Source: Burkholderiales bacterium (lineage in GTDB: Bacteria; Pseudomonadota; Gammaproteobacteria; Burkholderiales; Burkholderiaceae_E). From it: a stretch of DNA of 36,188 bases. Positions within the stretch are counted from its first letter, which is position 1, and every line of letters begins with the position of its first letter. The position numbers and the translations under genes were made by a program. Below, piece after piece: positions 18,746 to 27,952 of the stretch. The stretch lies in the NCBI GenBank assembly GCA_003576795.1, contig QEVN01000005.1, positions 1-36,188 of the forward strand, read 5' to 3'. The notes under the pieces were generated by a model. The model was not told the origin of the DNA. It did no database searches and saw only the letters and a list, made by a program, of their open reading frames with translations.

Positions 18746-20410
18746 ATGCACGCCCCGCGCTCGACGCCGCGCCGCGGGCCGGCGTCCGGCGCGCAGATCG
18801 GCGCCTGGTTCGATCGCAACGTGCTCGCGCTCGCGCGCGACATGCGCGTGTCGTACCTGCCGCCGCTGATGGTCTACGTCGCCGCCGGCATTTCGGGGCT
18901 GACGGCGATCGTCGGCACCTTCTTCGTCAAGGAATATCTCGGGCTGTCGGCGGAATTCCTCGCCGCGCTCGGTTTCTGGGCGGGCCTGCCGTGGGCGTTG
19001 AAGATGCCGCTCGGCCACCTCGTCGACCTGATCTGGCGCCACAAGGCGGCGCTCGTCTGGCTCGGCGCCTCGCTGATCGCGGCGAGCCTCTTCGTGATGA
19101 TCGGGCTGCTGGCCGACCCGCAGCGCATGCGCGCGATCATGTCGGCCGAATCGTGGTACGTGCTCGCGGCGCTGCTCGCGCCGATCGGCTACGTGACGCA
19201 GGATGTCGTCGCCGACGCGATGACGGTCGAGGCGGTGCCGCGCTTCGACGAGCGCGGCGAGCCGCTGCCCGAAGAGCGGGTGCGCGCGATGCACACCACG
19301 ATGCAGACGCTCGGGCGCGTGGCGATCATCGGCGGATCGGTGCTGGTCGCGCTGGCCAACGTGTTCCTGCTGCGCGACGCGAACCTGCTGCCCGAGGCGC
19401 AGAAACTCGAGGTCTACATCCGCGTCTACGCCTACGCGCTGATCATTCCGGTCGTGTCGGTGGCGGGCGTGCTGTTCGCGTCGTGGCTGCGGCGGCGCGA
19501 GGGACGACGCCTGCGGCGGCAGGGCGTGCCGAAGGACGAAATCCACCGACGACTCGACGTGCAGGCCGAACGCCCGCCGGTGAACTGGTGGGTGCTCGGC
19601 GGCGGGCTTGCCTTCGCCGTGCTGTCGCTCGGCGTGGGGCTGGGCAACGTGCCGGCCGCCGAGGAGATCGTCTTCGTCGTCTCGATGACGATCGTCGTCA
19701 CGCTGATGGTGCGCCTGACGCGCGACCTCGCCCCGGCGGCGCGCGAGACGCTGCTCGGCACCGCGCTCGTCATCTTCGTCTTCCGCGCGCTGCCCACGCC
19801 GGGCGCCGGGCAGACCTGGTGGATGATCGACGTGCTCGGCTTCGACCAGCAGTTCCTGTCGGTGCTCGCCGTCATCGGCAGCGTGCTGACGCTGGCGGGC
19901 CTGTTCATCTTTCGCCGCTTCATGGCCGAGCGGTCGATCTACTACATCGTCGGCGTGCTGACGGTGGTGGCGACGCTGCTGGCGGCGCCGATCGTCGGCA
20001 TGTTCTACGGGCTGCATCACTGGACCGCCGCGCACACCGGCGGCATCGTGGATGCGCGCTTCATCGCGCTCGTCGACACCGCGATCGAATCGCCGCTCGG
20101 ACAGATCGCGATGGTGCCGATGCTCGCGTGGATCGCGAATTCGGCTCCCGCGCAGCTGAAGGCCACGTATTTCGCCGTGATGGCCTCGTTCACGAATCTC
20201 GCGCTGTCGGCTTCGCAGCTGTTCACCCAGTACCTGAACGACCTGTTCCTCGTCACCCGCGAGGTGCGCGATCCGGTGAGCGGCGCGGTGAAGGTGCCGG
20301 CCGACTACAGCCAGCTCGGCGAGCTGATGGTGGTCGTCGTCGCGATCGGCTTCTTCGTTCCGATGGCGACGATCGTGCTCGCGCGCCTCGCGCGCCTGCG
20401 CAGCGCATGA
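18746..20410 (+). CDS. Folate/biopterin-transporter-family (MFS-related) carrier (554 aa)
   Basis: This multi-pass membrane carrier has about twelve hydrophobic helices. It fits the folate-biopterin transporter (BT1/FBT) branch of the major facilitator superfamily: an early helix pair with SGLTAIVGTFFVKEYLGLSAEFLAALGFWAGLPW, then KMPLGHLVDLIWRHKAALVWLG, YVTQDVVADAMTVEAVP and a long central loop (residues about 255-285) rich in Arg. Another clear segment is AWIANSAPAQLKATYFAVMASFTNLALSASQL. The transported substrate in bacteria is unproven. The start ATG lacks an obvious strong ribosome-binding site. The stop overlaps the next start (ATGA), so it is coupled to the DUF3108 gene. Confidence 0.82.
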   Translation: MHAPRSTPRRGPASGAQIGAWFDRNVLALARDMRVSYLPPLMVYVAAGISGLTAIVGTFFVKEYLGLSAEFLAALGFWAGLPWALKMPLGHLVDLIWRHKAALVWLGASLIAASLFVMIGLLADPQRMRAIMSAESWYVLAALLAPIGYVTQDVVADAMTVEAVPRFDERGEPLPEERVRAMHTTMQTLGRVAIIGGSVLVALANVFLLRDANLLPEAQKLEVYIRVYAYALIIPVVSVAGVLFASWLRRREGRRLRRQGVPKDEIHRRLDVQAERPPVNWWVLGGGLAFAVLSLGVGLGNVPAAEEIVFVVSMTIVVTLMVRLTRDLAPAARETLLGTALVIFVFRALPTPGAGQTWWMIDVLGFDQQFLSVLAVIGSVLTLAGLFIFRRFMAERSIYYIVGVLTVVATLLAAPIVGMFYGLHHWTAAHTGGIVDARFIALVDTAIESPLGQIAMVPMLAWIANSAPAQLKATYFAVMASFTNLALSASQLFTQYLNDLFLVTREVRDPVSGAVKVPADYSQLGELMVVVVAIGFFVPMATIVLARLARLRSA

Positions 20411-21603
20411 GCGTGCGGCGCTCGTCGGCGCGGGCAGGCGCGGCGCTGTTCGTGCTGCTCTCGGTGGCGATGCATGCGGCCGTGTGGAACGCGGCGCGCC
20501 GGGCGACGCCGCCGCTTGCGGCCGATCCTCCGGAGGCGGCCGTGGTGCGGCTCGTCGCTCTCGCCCCGCCGAAACCGCCGCCGGCAGCGGTGCCGGCGCC
20601 GGTGGTCCGCGCGCCGGCGAGTGCGGCGCCCGCTTCGAGCGCGAAGCCGCGCAGACCCGCCCCGAAGCGCACGGCGCGGCCCGCTGCGGCGGGCACGCCC
20701 ATCGCGCAGGCGTCCCGCACCCCGACACCGAATCCCGCCGCCTGGCGAGGCCCGGTGGCGCTGCCCGAGTTCGACGATTCGCTCGACGTGGACCTCGCCT
20801 TCGCCGCGCCGCCCGCTGCCGCGCCCGGAACGGCGGCTGCGCGCTCCGGCGGCGATGCCGCGCCGGCTCCCCCCGACGAGGTCGCGACTGCCGCGATGCC
20901 CGTGCCCCGGGAAGCGCAATCCGCCCCGCCGAAGCCGGTGCACGTGACCCCCGCCAGCGGCAGCGTGCGCTACCGCGTGCACTACGGCGACCCGGCCGAC
21001 GGCAACGTCGTCGCCCTGCTCGAGCAGCGCTACGAGATCGACGACCATCGCTACCGGCTGCACAGCGAGGGGCGCGCCACCGGCATCGTCTCGTGGATCT
21101 ATCGCGGCACGCTGCTGCAGGAGAGCAGCGGCCGCGTGTCGACTTCCGGGCTGCAGCCCGAGCGTTACCGCGAGCGGCGCGGCGAGCGCAGCGAGAAGGA
21201 AGCCGTGCTCGACGCCGGCACCGAAAGCGTGCGCTTCGCCTCGGGTGCGGAAGCGGCATTGCCGCCGGGCGTGCAGGACCGGTTGTCGGTATTCGTCCAG
21301 CTCGGCCTGCTGCTGCAGGCAGACCCGTTGCGCTTCGCCCCCGGCGCCGTCGTCGAGATTCCCGTGCTCTCCAACTCGCGCATCGAGGCGTCGTCGTTCC
21401 GCGTGCTCGGAAGCGAGACCGTCGCAGCCGGAGCGATCGACCTGGCCGCCGTGCATCTTCGTCGCGCTCCGCTCGACGACGAGGAGCCGGCGATCGATCT
21501 GTGGCTCGCCCTCGAGCCGCGCGTATTGCCGCTGCGCGTGCGCATCACCGAATCGAGCGGGCGGGCGCTGGACCAGGTCGTCGTCCTCGACGACGTCCGC
21601 TGA
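20407..21603 (+). CDS. DUF3108 domain protein with N-terminal anchor and Pro/Ala-rich linker (398 aa)
   Basis: One N-terminal membrane segment (residues about 10-27) is followed by a long Pro/Ala/Lys-rich linker (about 35-180, with PPKPPPAAVPAP), similar in make-up to TonB-like periplasm-spanning linkers. A conserved domain runs from about residue 183 (SVRYRVHYGDPADGN) to the end. That domain has the DUF3108 features ATGIVSWIYRGTLLQESSG, RYRERRGER and LWLALEPRVLPLRVRI. Its function is unknown; the family is periplasmic, is often a neighbour of purN in Burkholderiales, and may bind a cell-envelope component. The ATGA overlap with the carrier gene ties its synthesis to that gene. The linker accounts for much of the extra length. 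Confidence 0.88.
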   Translation: MSVRRSSARAGAALFVLLSVAMHAAVWNAARRATPPLAADPPEAAVVRLVALAPPKPPPAAVPAPVVRAPASAAPASSAKPRRPAPKRTARPAAAGTPIAQASRTPTPNPAAWRGPVALPEFDDSLDVDLAFAAPPAAAPGTAAARSGGDAAPAPPDEVATAAMPVPREAQSAPPKPVHVTPASGSVRYRVHYGDPADGNVVALLEQRYEIDDHRYRLHSEGRATGIVSWIYRGTLLQESSGRVSTSGLQPERYRERRGERSEKEAVLDAGTESVRFASGAEAALPPGVQDRLSVFVQLGLLLQADPLRFAPGAVVEIPVLSNSRIEASSFRVLGSETVAAGAIDLAAVHLRRAPLDDEEPAIDLWLALEPRVLPLRVRITESSGRALDQVVVLDDVR

Positions 21604-21674
21604 ACGGCGGCGCCGGTCGTCTCCGTCTGCCCCCCGGCGCAACGCGCGCCGATGCTGCGCTATCCTCGTTGCCC

Positions 21675-23009
21675 ATGACGCACATCCTGCACCGCACGCT
21701 GAACCGCCGCTTCCCCGTCGCCGTCGGCGGCGAGGGAACGACGCTCATCGACGCCGACGGCAAGCGCTATCTCGACGCCTCGGGCGGCGCCGCCGTCTCC
21801 TGCCTGGGCCATGGGCATCCGGATGTCCGCGCCGCGATGCACGAGCAGATCGACCGGCTCGCCTACGCGCATACGAGCTTCTTCACGACGCCGGTGGCCG
21901 AGACCCTCGCCGACCTGCTCGTCGAGGACGCGCCGCAGGGCATCGGGCACGTCTATTTCGTCTCGGGCGGCTCCGAGGCGGTCGAGGCCGCCCTGAAGAT
22001 GGCGCGGCAGTATTTCGTGGAGATCGGCCAGCCGCAGCGCAGGCACTTCATCGCGCGCCGCCAGAGCTATCACGGCAACACGCTCGGCGCGCTCGCCGTC
22101 GGCGGCAACGAGTGGCGCCGGCGCCAGTTCGCGCCGCTGCTGGTCGACGTCGCGCACGTCTCGCCGTGCTACGAGTACCGCGGTCGCGGCGCCGACGAGA
22201 GCGCCGAGGACTACGGCCGCCGGCTGGTCGACGAGCTGGCCGCGCAGATCGACGCGTTGGGCGGCGAGAACGTGATCGCCTTCGTCGCCGAAACGGTGGG
22301 CGGGGCGACCGCCGGCGCGATCGAACCCGTTGCCGGCTATTTCCGCGGCATCCGCGAGCTGTGCGACCGTCACGGCATCCTGCTGATCCTCGACGAGGTC
22401 ATGTGCGGCATGGGCCGCACCGGCACGCTGCACGCCTGCGAGCAGGAAGGCGTGAGGCCCGACCTGATGACGATCGCCAAGGGGCTCGGCGGCGGCTATC
22501 AGCCGATCGGAGCGGTGCTCGTGCAGTCGCGCATCGTCGAGGCCTTCTCGCGCGGCAGCGGCTTCTTCCAGCACGGGCACACCTATCTCGGCCATCCGGT
22601 GGCGTGCGCGGCGGCGCTGGCCGTGCAGCGCGTGATCCGCCGCGACGCACTGCTCGCCGCCTGCCGAAGCAGGGGCCAGGCGCTCGAGGCACGACTGCGC
22701 GAGCGCTTCGGCGCGCACGAGCACGTCGGCGACATCCGCGGACGCGGCCTGTTCCGCGCGATCGAGCTGGTCGCCGACCGGGCAACGAAGCAGAGCTTCG
22801 ACCCGGCGAAGAAGCTGCACGCGCGCATCAAGCAGGAGGCGATGTCGCGCGGCCTGCTCGTCTACCCGATGGGCGGAACCATCGACGGCCAGCGCGGCGA
22901 TCACGTGCTGCTGGCCCCGCCGTTCACCGTTTCGCTCGCCGAGATCGACGCGATCGTCGAAAGGCTCGGCGACGCGGTCGAGGCGTCGATCGACGCTTCG
23001 CGCGGCTGA
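21675..23009 (+). CDS. Class III (omega) aminotransferase, PLP-dependent (444 aa)
   Basis: This cytoplasmic transaminase has the fold of ornithine/beta-alanine/taurine-type enzymes. Residues seen include the early substrate loop [16 protein letters not shown], the phosphate-binding [15 protein letters not shown], the aspartate of [14 protein letters not shown] (near residue 240) that pairs with the pyridine nitrogen, and the Schiff-base lysine Lys269 in [33 protein letters not shown] is the second-subunit PLP segment. The overall length is standard. The substrate cannot be fixed from sequence; an amine or omega-amino acid is likely. It precedes the TAXI-type TRAP genes by about 95 bases, which have their own promoter, so any link between the transported solute and the aminotransferase is only contextual. 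Confidence 0.92.
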   Translation: MTHILHRTLNRRFPVAVGGEGTTLIDADGKRYLDASGGAAVSCLGHGHPDVRAAMHEQIDRLAYAHTSFFTTPVAETLADLLVEDAPQGIGHVYFVSGGSEAVEAALKMARQYFVEIGQPQRRHFIARRQSYHGNTLGALAVGGNEWRRRQFAPLLVDVAHVSPCYEYRGRGADESAEDYGRRLVDELAAQIDALGGENVIAFVAETVGGATAGAIEPVAGYFRGIRELCDRHGILLILDEVMCGMGRTGTLHACEQEGVRPDLMTIAKGLGGGYQPIGAVLVQSRIVEAFSRGSGFFQHGHTYLGHPVACAAALAVQRVIRRDALLAACRSRGQALEARLRERFGAHEHVGDIRGRGLFRAIELVADRATKQSFDPAKKLHARIKQEAMSRGLLVYPMGGTIDGQRGDHVLLAPPFTVSLAEIDAIVERLGDAVEASIDASRG

Positions 23010-23038
23010 TCGGCGTCGACCGGGGCGTTTTCCCGGGG

Positions 23039-23066
23039 TTGTCGGGGAAGCGCGAATCTGCATAAT
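23039..23066 (+). promoter_or_regulatory. Promoter of the TAXI TRAP genes
   Basis: TTGTCG (-35, 23039-23044; four of six consensus bases) and CATAAT (-10, 23061-23066; five of six) are separated by 16 bases. Transcription would start near 23073, leaving a leader of about 30 bases before the ATG at 23104, which has GGAGA (23092-23096) as ribosome-binding site. Confidence 0.6.
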
Positions 23067-23103
23067 GGCCCGCGTTTTTTCCCACCGCACTGGAGACGCA
23101 CCG

Positions 23104-24090
23104 ATGCGCAAATCCCCGAAGCTCCTCCGCCTGGCGGCGTTCTCCGTCGCCGCCCTGACGGCCGCAGCCTTCCAGGCGCCGGTCGCCGCGCAGCAGAAGT
23201 TCATCACGATCGGTACCGGCGGCGTCACCGGCGTGTATTACGCCGCGGGCGGCGCGATCTGCCGGCTGGTGAACAAGGACCGCGCGAAGCACGGCATCCG
23301 CTGCTCGGTGGAGTCCACCGGCGGCTCGGTGTTCAACGTCAACACGATCAAGGCGGGCGAGCTGGACCTCGGCTTCGCGCAATCGGACGTGCAGTACAAC
23401 GGCCTGAAGGGCGTCGGCCAGTTCAAGGACGCCGGCCCCTGGCAGGACCTGCGCGCGGTCTTCTCGGTGCACCCGGAGCCGTTCACCGTGGTCGCGCGCA
23501 AGGAGGCGAACATCAAGAGCTTCGCCGACTTCAAGGGCAAGCGCTTCAACGTCGGCAACCCGGGCTCGGGCACGCGCGCGTCGATGGAGGAGCTGCTCGC
23601 CGCCATGGGCTGGACGCTGGGCGACTTCGGCCTGGCCGCCGAGCTGAAGGCCGACGAGCACGGTCCGGCGCTGTGCGACGGCAAGATCGACGGCTTCTTC
23701 TACGCGGTCGGCCACCCGTCGGCGAACATCCAGGACCCGACCACCACCTGCGGCGCGCAGCTGGTTTCGCTCACCGGCCCCGCCATCGACAAGCTGCTCG
23801 CCGACAAGCCGTATTACGCGAAGGCGACGATTCCGGCCGGCCTGTACCCGAACAATCCGCAGGCCACCGAAACCTACGGCGTGCTCGCCACCGTCGTCGC
23901 GTCGGCGAAGACGCCCGCCGACACCGTCTATGCGGTCGTGAAGGCGGTGTTCGACAACTTCGACGAGTTCAAGAAGCTGCATCCGGCGCTGGCGAACCTG
24001 AAGCCGGAGAGCATGGCGAAGGACGGCCTGTCGGCGCCGCTGCACGAAGGGGCGCAGCGCTACTACCGCGAGAAGGGCTGGATCCAGTGA
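23104..24090 (+). CDS. TRAP transporter solute-binding protein, TAXI family (328 aa)
   Basis: This periplasmic receptor serves a TAXI-type tripartite transporter. A signal peptide of about 29 residues ([19 protein letters not shown]...VAA) precedes the mature start [21 protein letters not shown], a hallmark of the TAXI group. Other family segments are [25 protein letters not shown] and [15 protein letters not shown]. Length is normal. The gene has its own promoter and ribosome-binding site. The permease gene follows after 124 bases that contain two strong hairpins, consistent with more binding protein than permease being made. TAXI proteins in bacteria have been linked to glutamate and related carboxylates; the ligand here is not determined. 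Confidence 0.93.
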   Translation: MRKSPKLLRLAAFSVAALTAAAFQAPVAAQQKFITIGTGGVTGVYYAAGGAICRLVNKDRAKHGIRCSVESTGGSVFNVNTIKAGELDLGFAQSDVQYNGLKGVGQFKDAGPWQDLRAVFSVHPEPFTVVARKEANIKSFADFKGKRFNVGNPGSGTRASMEELLAAMGWTLGDFGLAAELKADEHGPALCDGKIDGFFYAVGHPSANIQDPTTTCGAQLVSLTGPAIDKLLADKPYYAKATIPAGLYPNNPQATETYGVLATVVASAKTPADTVYAVVKAVFDNFDEFKKLHPALANLKPESMAKDGLSAPLHEGAQRYYREKGWIQ

Positions 24091-24096
24091 CGCGAC

Positions 24097-24129
24097 GCGC
24101 ATCCGGCGCACGAGCGGCGCCGGATGCGC
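24097..24129 (+). other. Strong 13-bp hairpin downstream of the TAXI binding-protein gene
   Basis: Perfect 13-base arms GCGCATCCGGCGC (24097-24109) and GCGCCGGATGCGC (24117-24129) with a 7-base loop. It begins six bases after the stop codon. Such a stem would protect the upstream mRNA from 3' degradation or act together with the terminator hairpin that follows. Confidence 0.8.
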
Positions 24130-24142
24130 TGGCGATTCCACG

Positions 24143-24165
24143 GGCGGGCCGCGTGCCCGCCTTTT
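24143..24165 (+). terminator. Intrinsic terminator/attenuator between TAXI binding protein and permease genes
   Basis: GGCGGGC (24143-24149), loop CGCGT, GCCCGCC (24155-24161) is followed directly by TTTT (24162-24165). This is a standard Rho-independent form with a short T-tract, so some readthrough into the permease gene at 24215 is expected. It lies inside an operon and is probably partial. Confidence 0.65.
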
Positions 24166-24214
24166 CGATTCGGACGAGCGCGTTCTCGCGCGCACGAGTC
24201 TTCCGGAGAGGCGA

Positions 24215-26797
24215 ATGAGCGAAACCGTCACGCCCTCGGCCCAGTTGCAGGAAATCGTCGCCGACGCCGACATGGGCGGGCGCGCCGCGTCGGGCCTCTC
24301 CGGCGCGGTGATCAGCGCCGTCGCGGTCGGCTGGTCGCTGTTCCAGCTCTGGTACGCGTCGCCGCTGCCCTTCGCGCTCGGCTTCGGCCTGCTCAACGAC
24401 ACCGAGGCGCGCGCGCTGCACCTGGCGATCGCGCTGTTCCTCGGCTTCCTCGCCTATCCGGGCTCGCGCCGGCGCGGCGTTCGCTATCGCGTGCCGATCG
24501 CCGACTGGGCGATGGCCTTCGTGGGCGCCTTCGCCGGCGCGTACCTGTTCCTGTTCTACAACCAGCTCGCCACGCGTCCCGGCGTGCCGATCCTGCAGGA
24601 CATCGTCGTCGCCACCGTGGGCCTGGTGCTGCTGCTCGAAGCGACGCGCCGCGCGGTCGGCCTGCCGATGACGATCCTCGCGCTGGTCTTCCTCGCCTAC
24701 ATCTTCCTCGGGCCCTGGCTGCCCGACGTCGTTTCGCACAAGGGCGCCTCGCTCGAGCGGATGATCTCGCACATGTGGCTGACCACCGAGGGCGTCTACG
24801 GCGTCGCGCTCGGCGTGTCGGTATCGTTCATCTTCATCTACGTGCTGTTCGGCTCGCTGCTCGATCGGGCGGGCGCCGGCAACTACATGATGCAGGTCGC
24901 CTTCGCCGCGCTCGGGCACCTGCGCGGCGGACCGGCGAAGGTGGCGGTGGTCTCCTCCGGGTTGAACGGACTGATCTCCGGCTCGTCGGTGTCGAACGTC
25001 GTCTCGGGCGGCATCTTCACGATCCCGCTGATGAAGAAGGCCGGCTACGGCGGCGTGAAGGCCGGCGCGATCGAAACGGCCTCGTCGGTGAACGGACAGA
25101 TCATGCCGCCGGTGATGGGCGCAGCCGCGTTCCTGATGGTGGAATACGTCGGCATCCCGTACGCGGATATCGTCAAGCACGCGTTCCTGCCGGCGGTGAT
25201 CTCCTACATCGCGCTCTTCTACATCGTGCATCTCGAGGCGCTGAAGCTCGGCATGAACCCGAGCGCGGTGCGCCGTTCGCGCCCGCTGCGCGAGCGCCTG
25301 CTCGGCTGGGGCTTCGGGCTGTCCGGAACGATCGTCGTCTGCGCGCTCGTCTACTGGATCGCACTGGGGGCGCAGCGCCTGTTCGGCGACAGCGCGATCT
25401 GGATCATCGGCGGCCTGCTGCTCGCCACGCACATCGCGTTGCTGTGGGATGCGGCGCGCAATCCCGACCTGCCGCAGGACATCGACATCGACAACCCGGT
25501 GCTGCCCGACACCTGGCCGACGGTGCGCGCGGGCCTGCACTTCCTCGTTCCGATCGGCGTGCTGGTCTGGTGCCTGATGATCGAGCAGCTCTCGCCGGCG
25601 CTCAGCGCCTTCTGGGCGACCGCGACGCTGATCGCGCTGATGGCCACGCAGCGGCCGATCGTCGCGTTCTTCCGCGGGCGGCCGTCGTTGCCCGAATGGC
25701 GCGTGGGGCTGCGCGAGATCGTGCAGGGACTGAACGACGGCGCGCGCAACATGATCGGCATCGGCATCGCCACGGCGACCGCGGGCATCATCGTCGGCGG
25801 CATCACGCTCACCGGGCTCGGCTTCCGGATGACCGATTTCGTCGAGGTGGTGTCGCAGGGCAACGTGATCGTCATGCTGCTGTTCACCGCCTTCGTCTGC
25901 CTGGTGCTCGGACTGGGCGTGCCGACCACGGCGAACTACATCCTCGTCGCGTCGCTGATGGCGCCGGTGATCGTCGAGCTGGGCGCGCAGAGCGGGCTGA
26001 TCATTCCGCTGATCGCCGTGCACCTGTTCGTCTTCTATTACGGAATCATGGGCGACATCACGCCGCCGGTGGGGCTGGCGACCTTCGCCGCGGCGGCGAT
26101 CTCGGGCGAGGATCCGATCCAGACCGGCATCCAGGGGTCGATGTACGCGCTGCGCACCGTCGTGCTGCCCTTCGTCTTCGTCTTCAACCCGGCGCTGCTG
26201 CTGATCGACGTGCACGGCTGGTGGGAGGTGGCGCTCGTCGCCTTCGCCGCGATCGTCGCGTCGCTCACCTTCGCCGCCGCGACGATGTTCTGGTTCCGCG
26301 TCCGATGCCGCTGGTGGGAGGTTCTCGCGCTGCTGGTCGCGACCTTCGCGCTGTTCCGGCCCGACTGGTTCATGGACCGGCTCGAGCCGCCGTACCGCGA
26401 GGTGCCGGCCGCGCAGATCTTCCAGGTCGCGCAGCAGCTCGACCCGGGCGATCGGCTGGCACTGGTCATCGAAGGAACGAATATCGAGGGCGAGCAGATC
26501 CGCAAGACCGTCGGCGTGCAGTTGCGCGACGCGGGCGACGGAAGGAAACGGCTGCAGGAGGCCGGTCTCACCGTCACCACGCTGGGCGACCAGGTGCAGA
26601 TCTCCAACGTGCGCTTCGGCAGCCGCGCGAAGAAGAACGGCTTCGAGATCGGCTGGCAGGTCGGCGGCGTGCTCGTGCCCACCGAGCGCCCGTCGATGCA
26701 CTGGGTCTACATTCCGGCGCTGCTGCTGGTGGCGCTGGTGTGGTGGGGGCAGGGGCGGCGGATGAGGCCGACGGCGCCCGTGGCGCGGGCGGCATGA
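24215..26797 (+). CDS. TRAP transporter fused permease, TAXI type, with C-terminal DUF3394 region (860 aa)
   Basis: This single polypeptide carries both small (DctQ-like) and large (DctM-like) membrane domains and couples sodium-driven solute import to the TAXI receptor encoded upstream. About 15 or more hydrophobic helices are visible. Typical segments are SGLNGLISGSSVSNVVSGGIFTIPLMKK, ETASSVNGQIMPPVMGAAAFLM and VPTTANYILVASLMAP. The last 150 or so residues (from about 690) resemble DUF3394: LDPGDRLALVIEGTN, QISNVRFGSRAKKNGFEIGWQV, and a final helix HWVYIPALLLVALVWW. Ribosome-binding site GGAGAGG lies at 24205-24211. The 124-base spacer from the binding-protein gene contains the hairpin and terminator listed separately. 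It converges on the dehydratase gene with a 25-base gap. Confidence 0.93.
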   Translation: MSETVTPSAQLQEIVADADMGGRAASGLSGAVISAVAVGWSLFQLWYASPLPFALGFGLLNDTEARALHLAIALFLGFLAYPGSRRRGVRYRVPIADWAMAFVGAFAGAYLFLFYNQLATRPGVPILQDIVVATVGLVLLLEATRRAVGLPMTILALVFLAYIFLGPWLPDVVSHKGASLERMISHMWLTTEGVYGVALGVSVSFIFIYVLFGSLLDRAGAGNYMMQVAFAALGHLRGGPAKVAVVSSGLNGLISGSSVSNVVSGGIFTIPLMKKAGYGGVKAGAIETASSVNGQIMPPVMGAAAFLMVEYVGIPYADIVKHAFLPAVISYIALFYIVHLEALKLGMNPSAVRRSRPLRERLLGWGFGLSGTIVVCALVYWIALGAQRLFGDSAIWIIGGLLLATHIALLWDAARNPDLPQDIDIDNPVLPDTWPTVRAGLHFLVPIGVLVWCLMIEQLSPALSAFWATATLIALMATQRPIVAFFRGRPSLPEWRVGLREIVQGLNDGARNMIGIGIATATAGIIVGGITLTGLGFRMTDFVEVVSQGNVIVMLLFTAFVCLVLGLGVPTTANYILVASLMAPVIVELGAQSGLIIPLIAVHLFVFYYGIMGDITPPVGLATFAAAAISGEDPIQTGIQGSMYALRTVVLPFVFVFNPALLLIDVHGWWEVALVAFAAIVASLTFAAATMFWFRVRCRWWEVLALLVATFALFRPDWFMDRLEPPYREVPAAQIFQVAQQLDPGDRLALVIEGTNIEGEQIRKTVGVQLRDAGDGRKRLQEAGLTVTTLGDQVQISNVRFGSRAKKNGFEIGWQVGGVLVPTERPSMHWVYIPALLLVALVWWGQGRRMRPTAPVARAA

Positions 26798-26822
26798 GCC
26801 GGCAGCCGTCGGGAGCCGGCCG

Positions 26823-27806
26823 TCAGGACCCGGCGAGCCACCCGGCGTAGCGACCCAGGTCGACGTTTCCGCCGCTGAGGATCACGCCGATCCGCTTGCC
26901 CTGCCAGCGGAAGGCCTCGGCGAAGGCGCCGGCCGCACCGAGGCAGCCGGTCGGCTCGACGACGATCTTCATCCGCTCGGCGAAGAAGCGCATCGCGAGG
27001 ATCAGCGCGTCGTCGTCCACCGCGACGACGTCGCGCGCCAGGCGCTGGATGATCGGGAAAGTGCGCTCGCCCAGGTGCGTCGTCATCGCGCCATCGGCGA
27101 TCGTCTCGGGAACGCCGATCGTCACGATCCCGCCGCTGCGCAGCGACTGCCGCCCGTCGTCGCCCGCGGCCGGCTCGACGCCGAACACCGCGCAGCGCGG
27201 CGACATCGCCTCGGCGGCGAGCAGCGATCCCGACAGCAGTCCGCCGCCGCCCAGCGGCATGAACAGGGCGTCCAGCTCGCCTGCGTCCTCGAAAAGCTCG
27301 AGCGCCGCCGTGCCCTGGCCGGCAATCACGTCGTCGTGGTCGAAGGGCGGAATCAGCGTGAGGCCGCGCTCGTCGGCCAGGCGCTGCGCGATCGCCTCGC
27401 GCGATTCGCGCAGCCGTTCATAGGTGACGACCTCGGCGCCGTAGCCGCGCGTGGCGGCGAGCTTCGCCGCCGGCGCATCGGCCGGCATCACGATCACCGC
27501 CGTCGAGCCCAGCTCGCGCGCGGCGAGCGCGATCGCCTGCGCGTGGTTGCCCGAGGAGAACGCGACGACGCCGGCGCGCCGCTGCGCGGGATCGAGCTTC
27601 GCGATCGCGTTGAACGCTCCGCGGAACTTGAACGCGCCCATCCGCTGCAGGTTCTCGCATTTGAAGAAGAACGACGCGCCGGTGCGCGCGTCGGCGGTGG
27701 CCGAGCGCAGCACGGGCGTGCGGTGCGCATGACCGTGCAGCCGCGCGGCGGCGGCACGGACGTCCTCGATCGTGGGCAGGGGCGAGGCGGGCGCAGGGGT
27801 TGGCAT
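26823..27806 (-). CDS. PLP-dependent serine/threonine dehydratase-family enzyme (327 aa)
   Basis: This cytoplasmic fold-type II PLP enzyme eliminates ammonia from a hydroxy-amino acid. The Schiff-base lysine is Lys60 in GAFKFRGAF, the substrate loop is SSGNHAQ (84-90), and the PLP phosphate is held by the glycine loop GGGG (186-189). There is no C-terminal regulatory ACT domain, so it is of the short, catabolic or racemase-like type. Closest relatives by motif are threo-3-hydroxy-L-aspartate ammonia-lyase and serine racemase, with threonine/serine dehydratase also possible; sequence alone does not choose between them. The start at 27804-27806 gives MPTPAPASPLPTIEDV, typical of the family. It is divergent from the chromate transporter, with a tandem repeat in the shared upstream region. 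Confidence 0.9.
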   Translation of the reverse strand: MPTPAPASPLPTIEDVRAAAARLHGHAHRTPVLRSATADARTGASFFFKCENLQRMGAFKFRGAFNAIAKLDPAQRRAGVVAFSSGNHAQAIALAARELGSTAVIVMPADAPAAKLAATRGYGAEVVTYERLRESREAIAQRLADERGLTLIPPFDHDDVIAGQGTAALELFEDAGELDALFMPLGGGGLLSGSLLAAEAMSPRCAVFGVEPAAGDDGRQSLRSGGIVTIGVPETIADGAMTTHLGERTFPIIQRLARDVVAVDDDALILAMRFFAERMKIVVEPTGCLGAAGAFAEAFRWQGKRIGVILSGGNVDLGRYAGWLAGS

Positions 27807-27815
27807 CGACGTGAA

Positions 27816-27874
27816 GGATAGCGCGCGTGCGAAGGGATAGCGTGCGTACGAAGCGGATAGCGCGCGTGCGAAGC
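27816..27874. repeat. Three tandem 19-20-bp repeats in the dehydratase/chromate-transporter divergent region
   Basis: Units at 27816-27834, 27835-27854 and 27855-27874 share GGATAGCGCGCGTGCGAAG; the middle unit has two substitutions. The pitch is close to two helical turns, so three identical faces would be presented to a DNA-binding protein. The array starts 10 bases from the dehydratase start and ends 79 bases from the chromate transporter start. Confidence 0.85.
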
Positions 27875-27952
27875 CCGCAGTGCCTCGAAGCTTGCCGGCG
27901 ACACGCCGGCGTGCAAACCTGCGACACCGGTCCGCTTCCCGCAGAGGCTGCG

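Noticed and set aside
26798..26820. GCCGGC pair in the convergent gap between TRAP permease and dehydratase genes as a bidirectional terminator
   Set aside because: Each arm is itself palindromic and there is no T-run on either side. Such pairs are expected by chance at this GC content.
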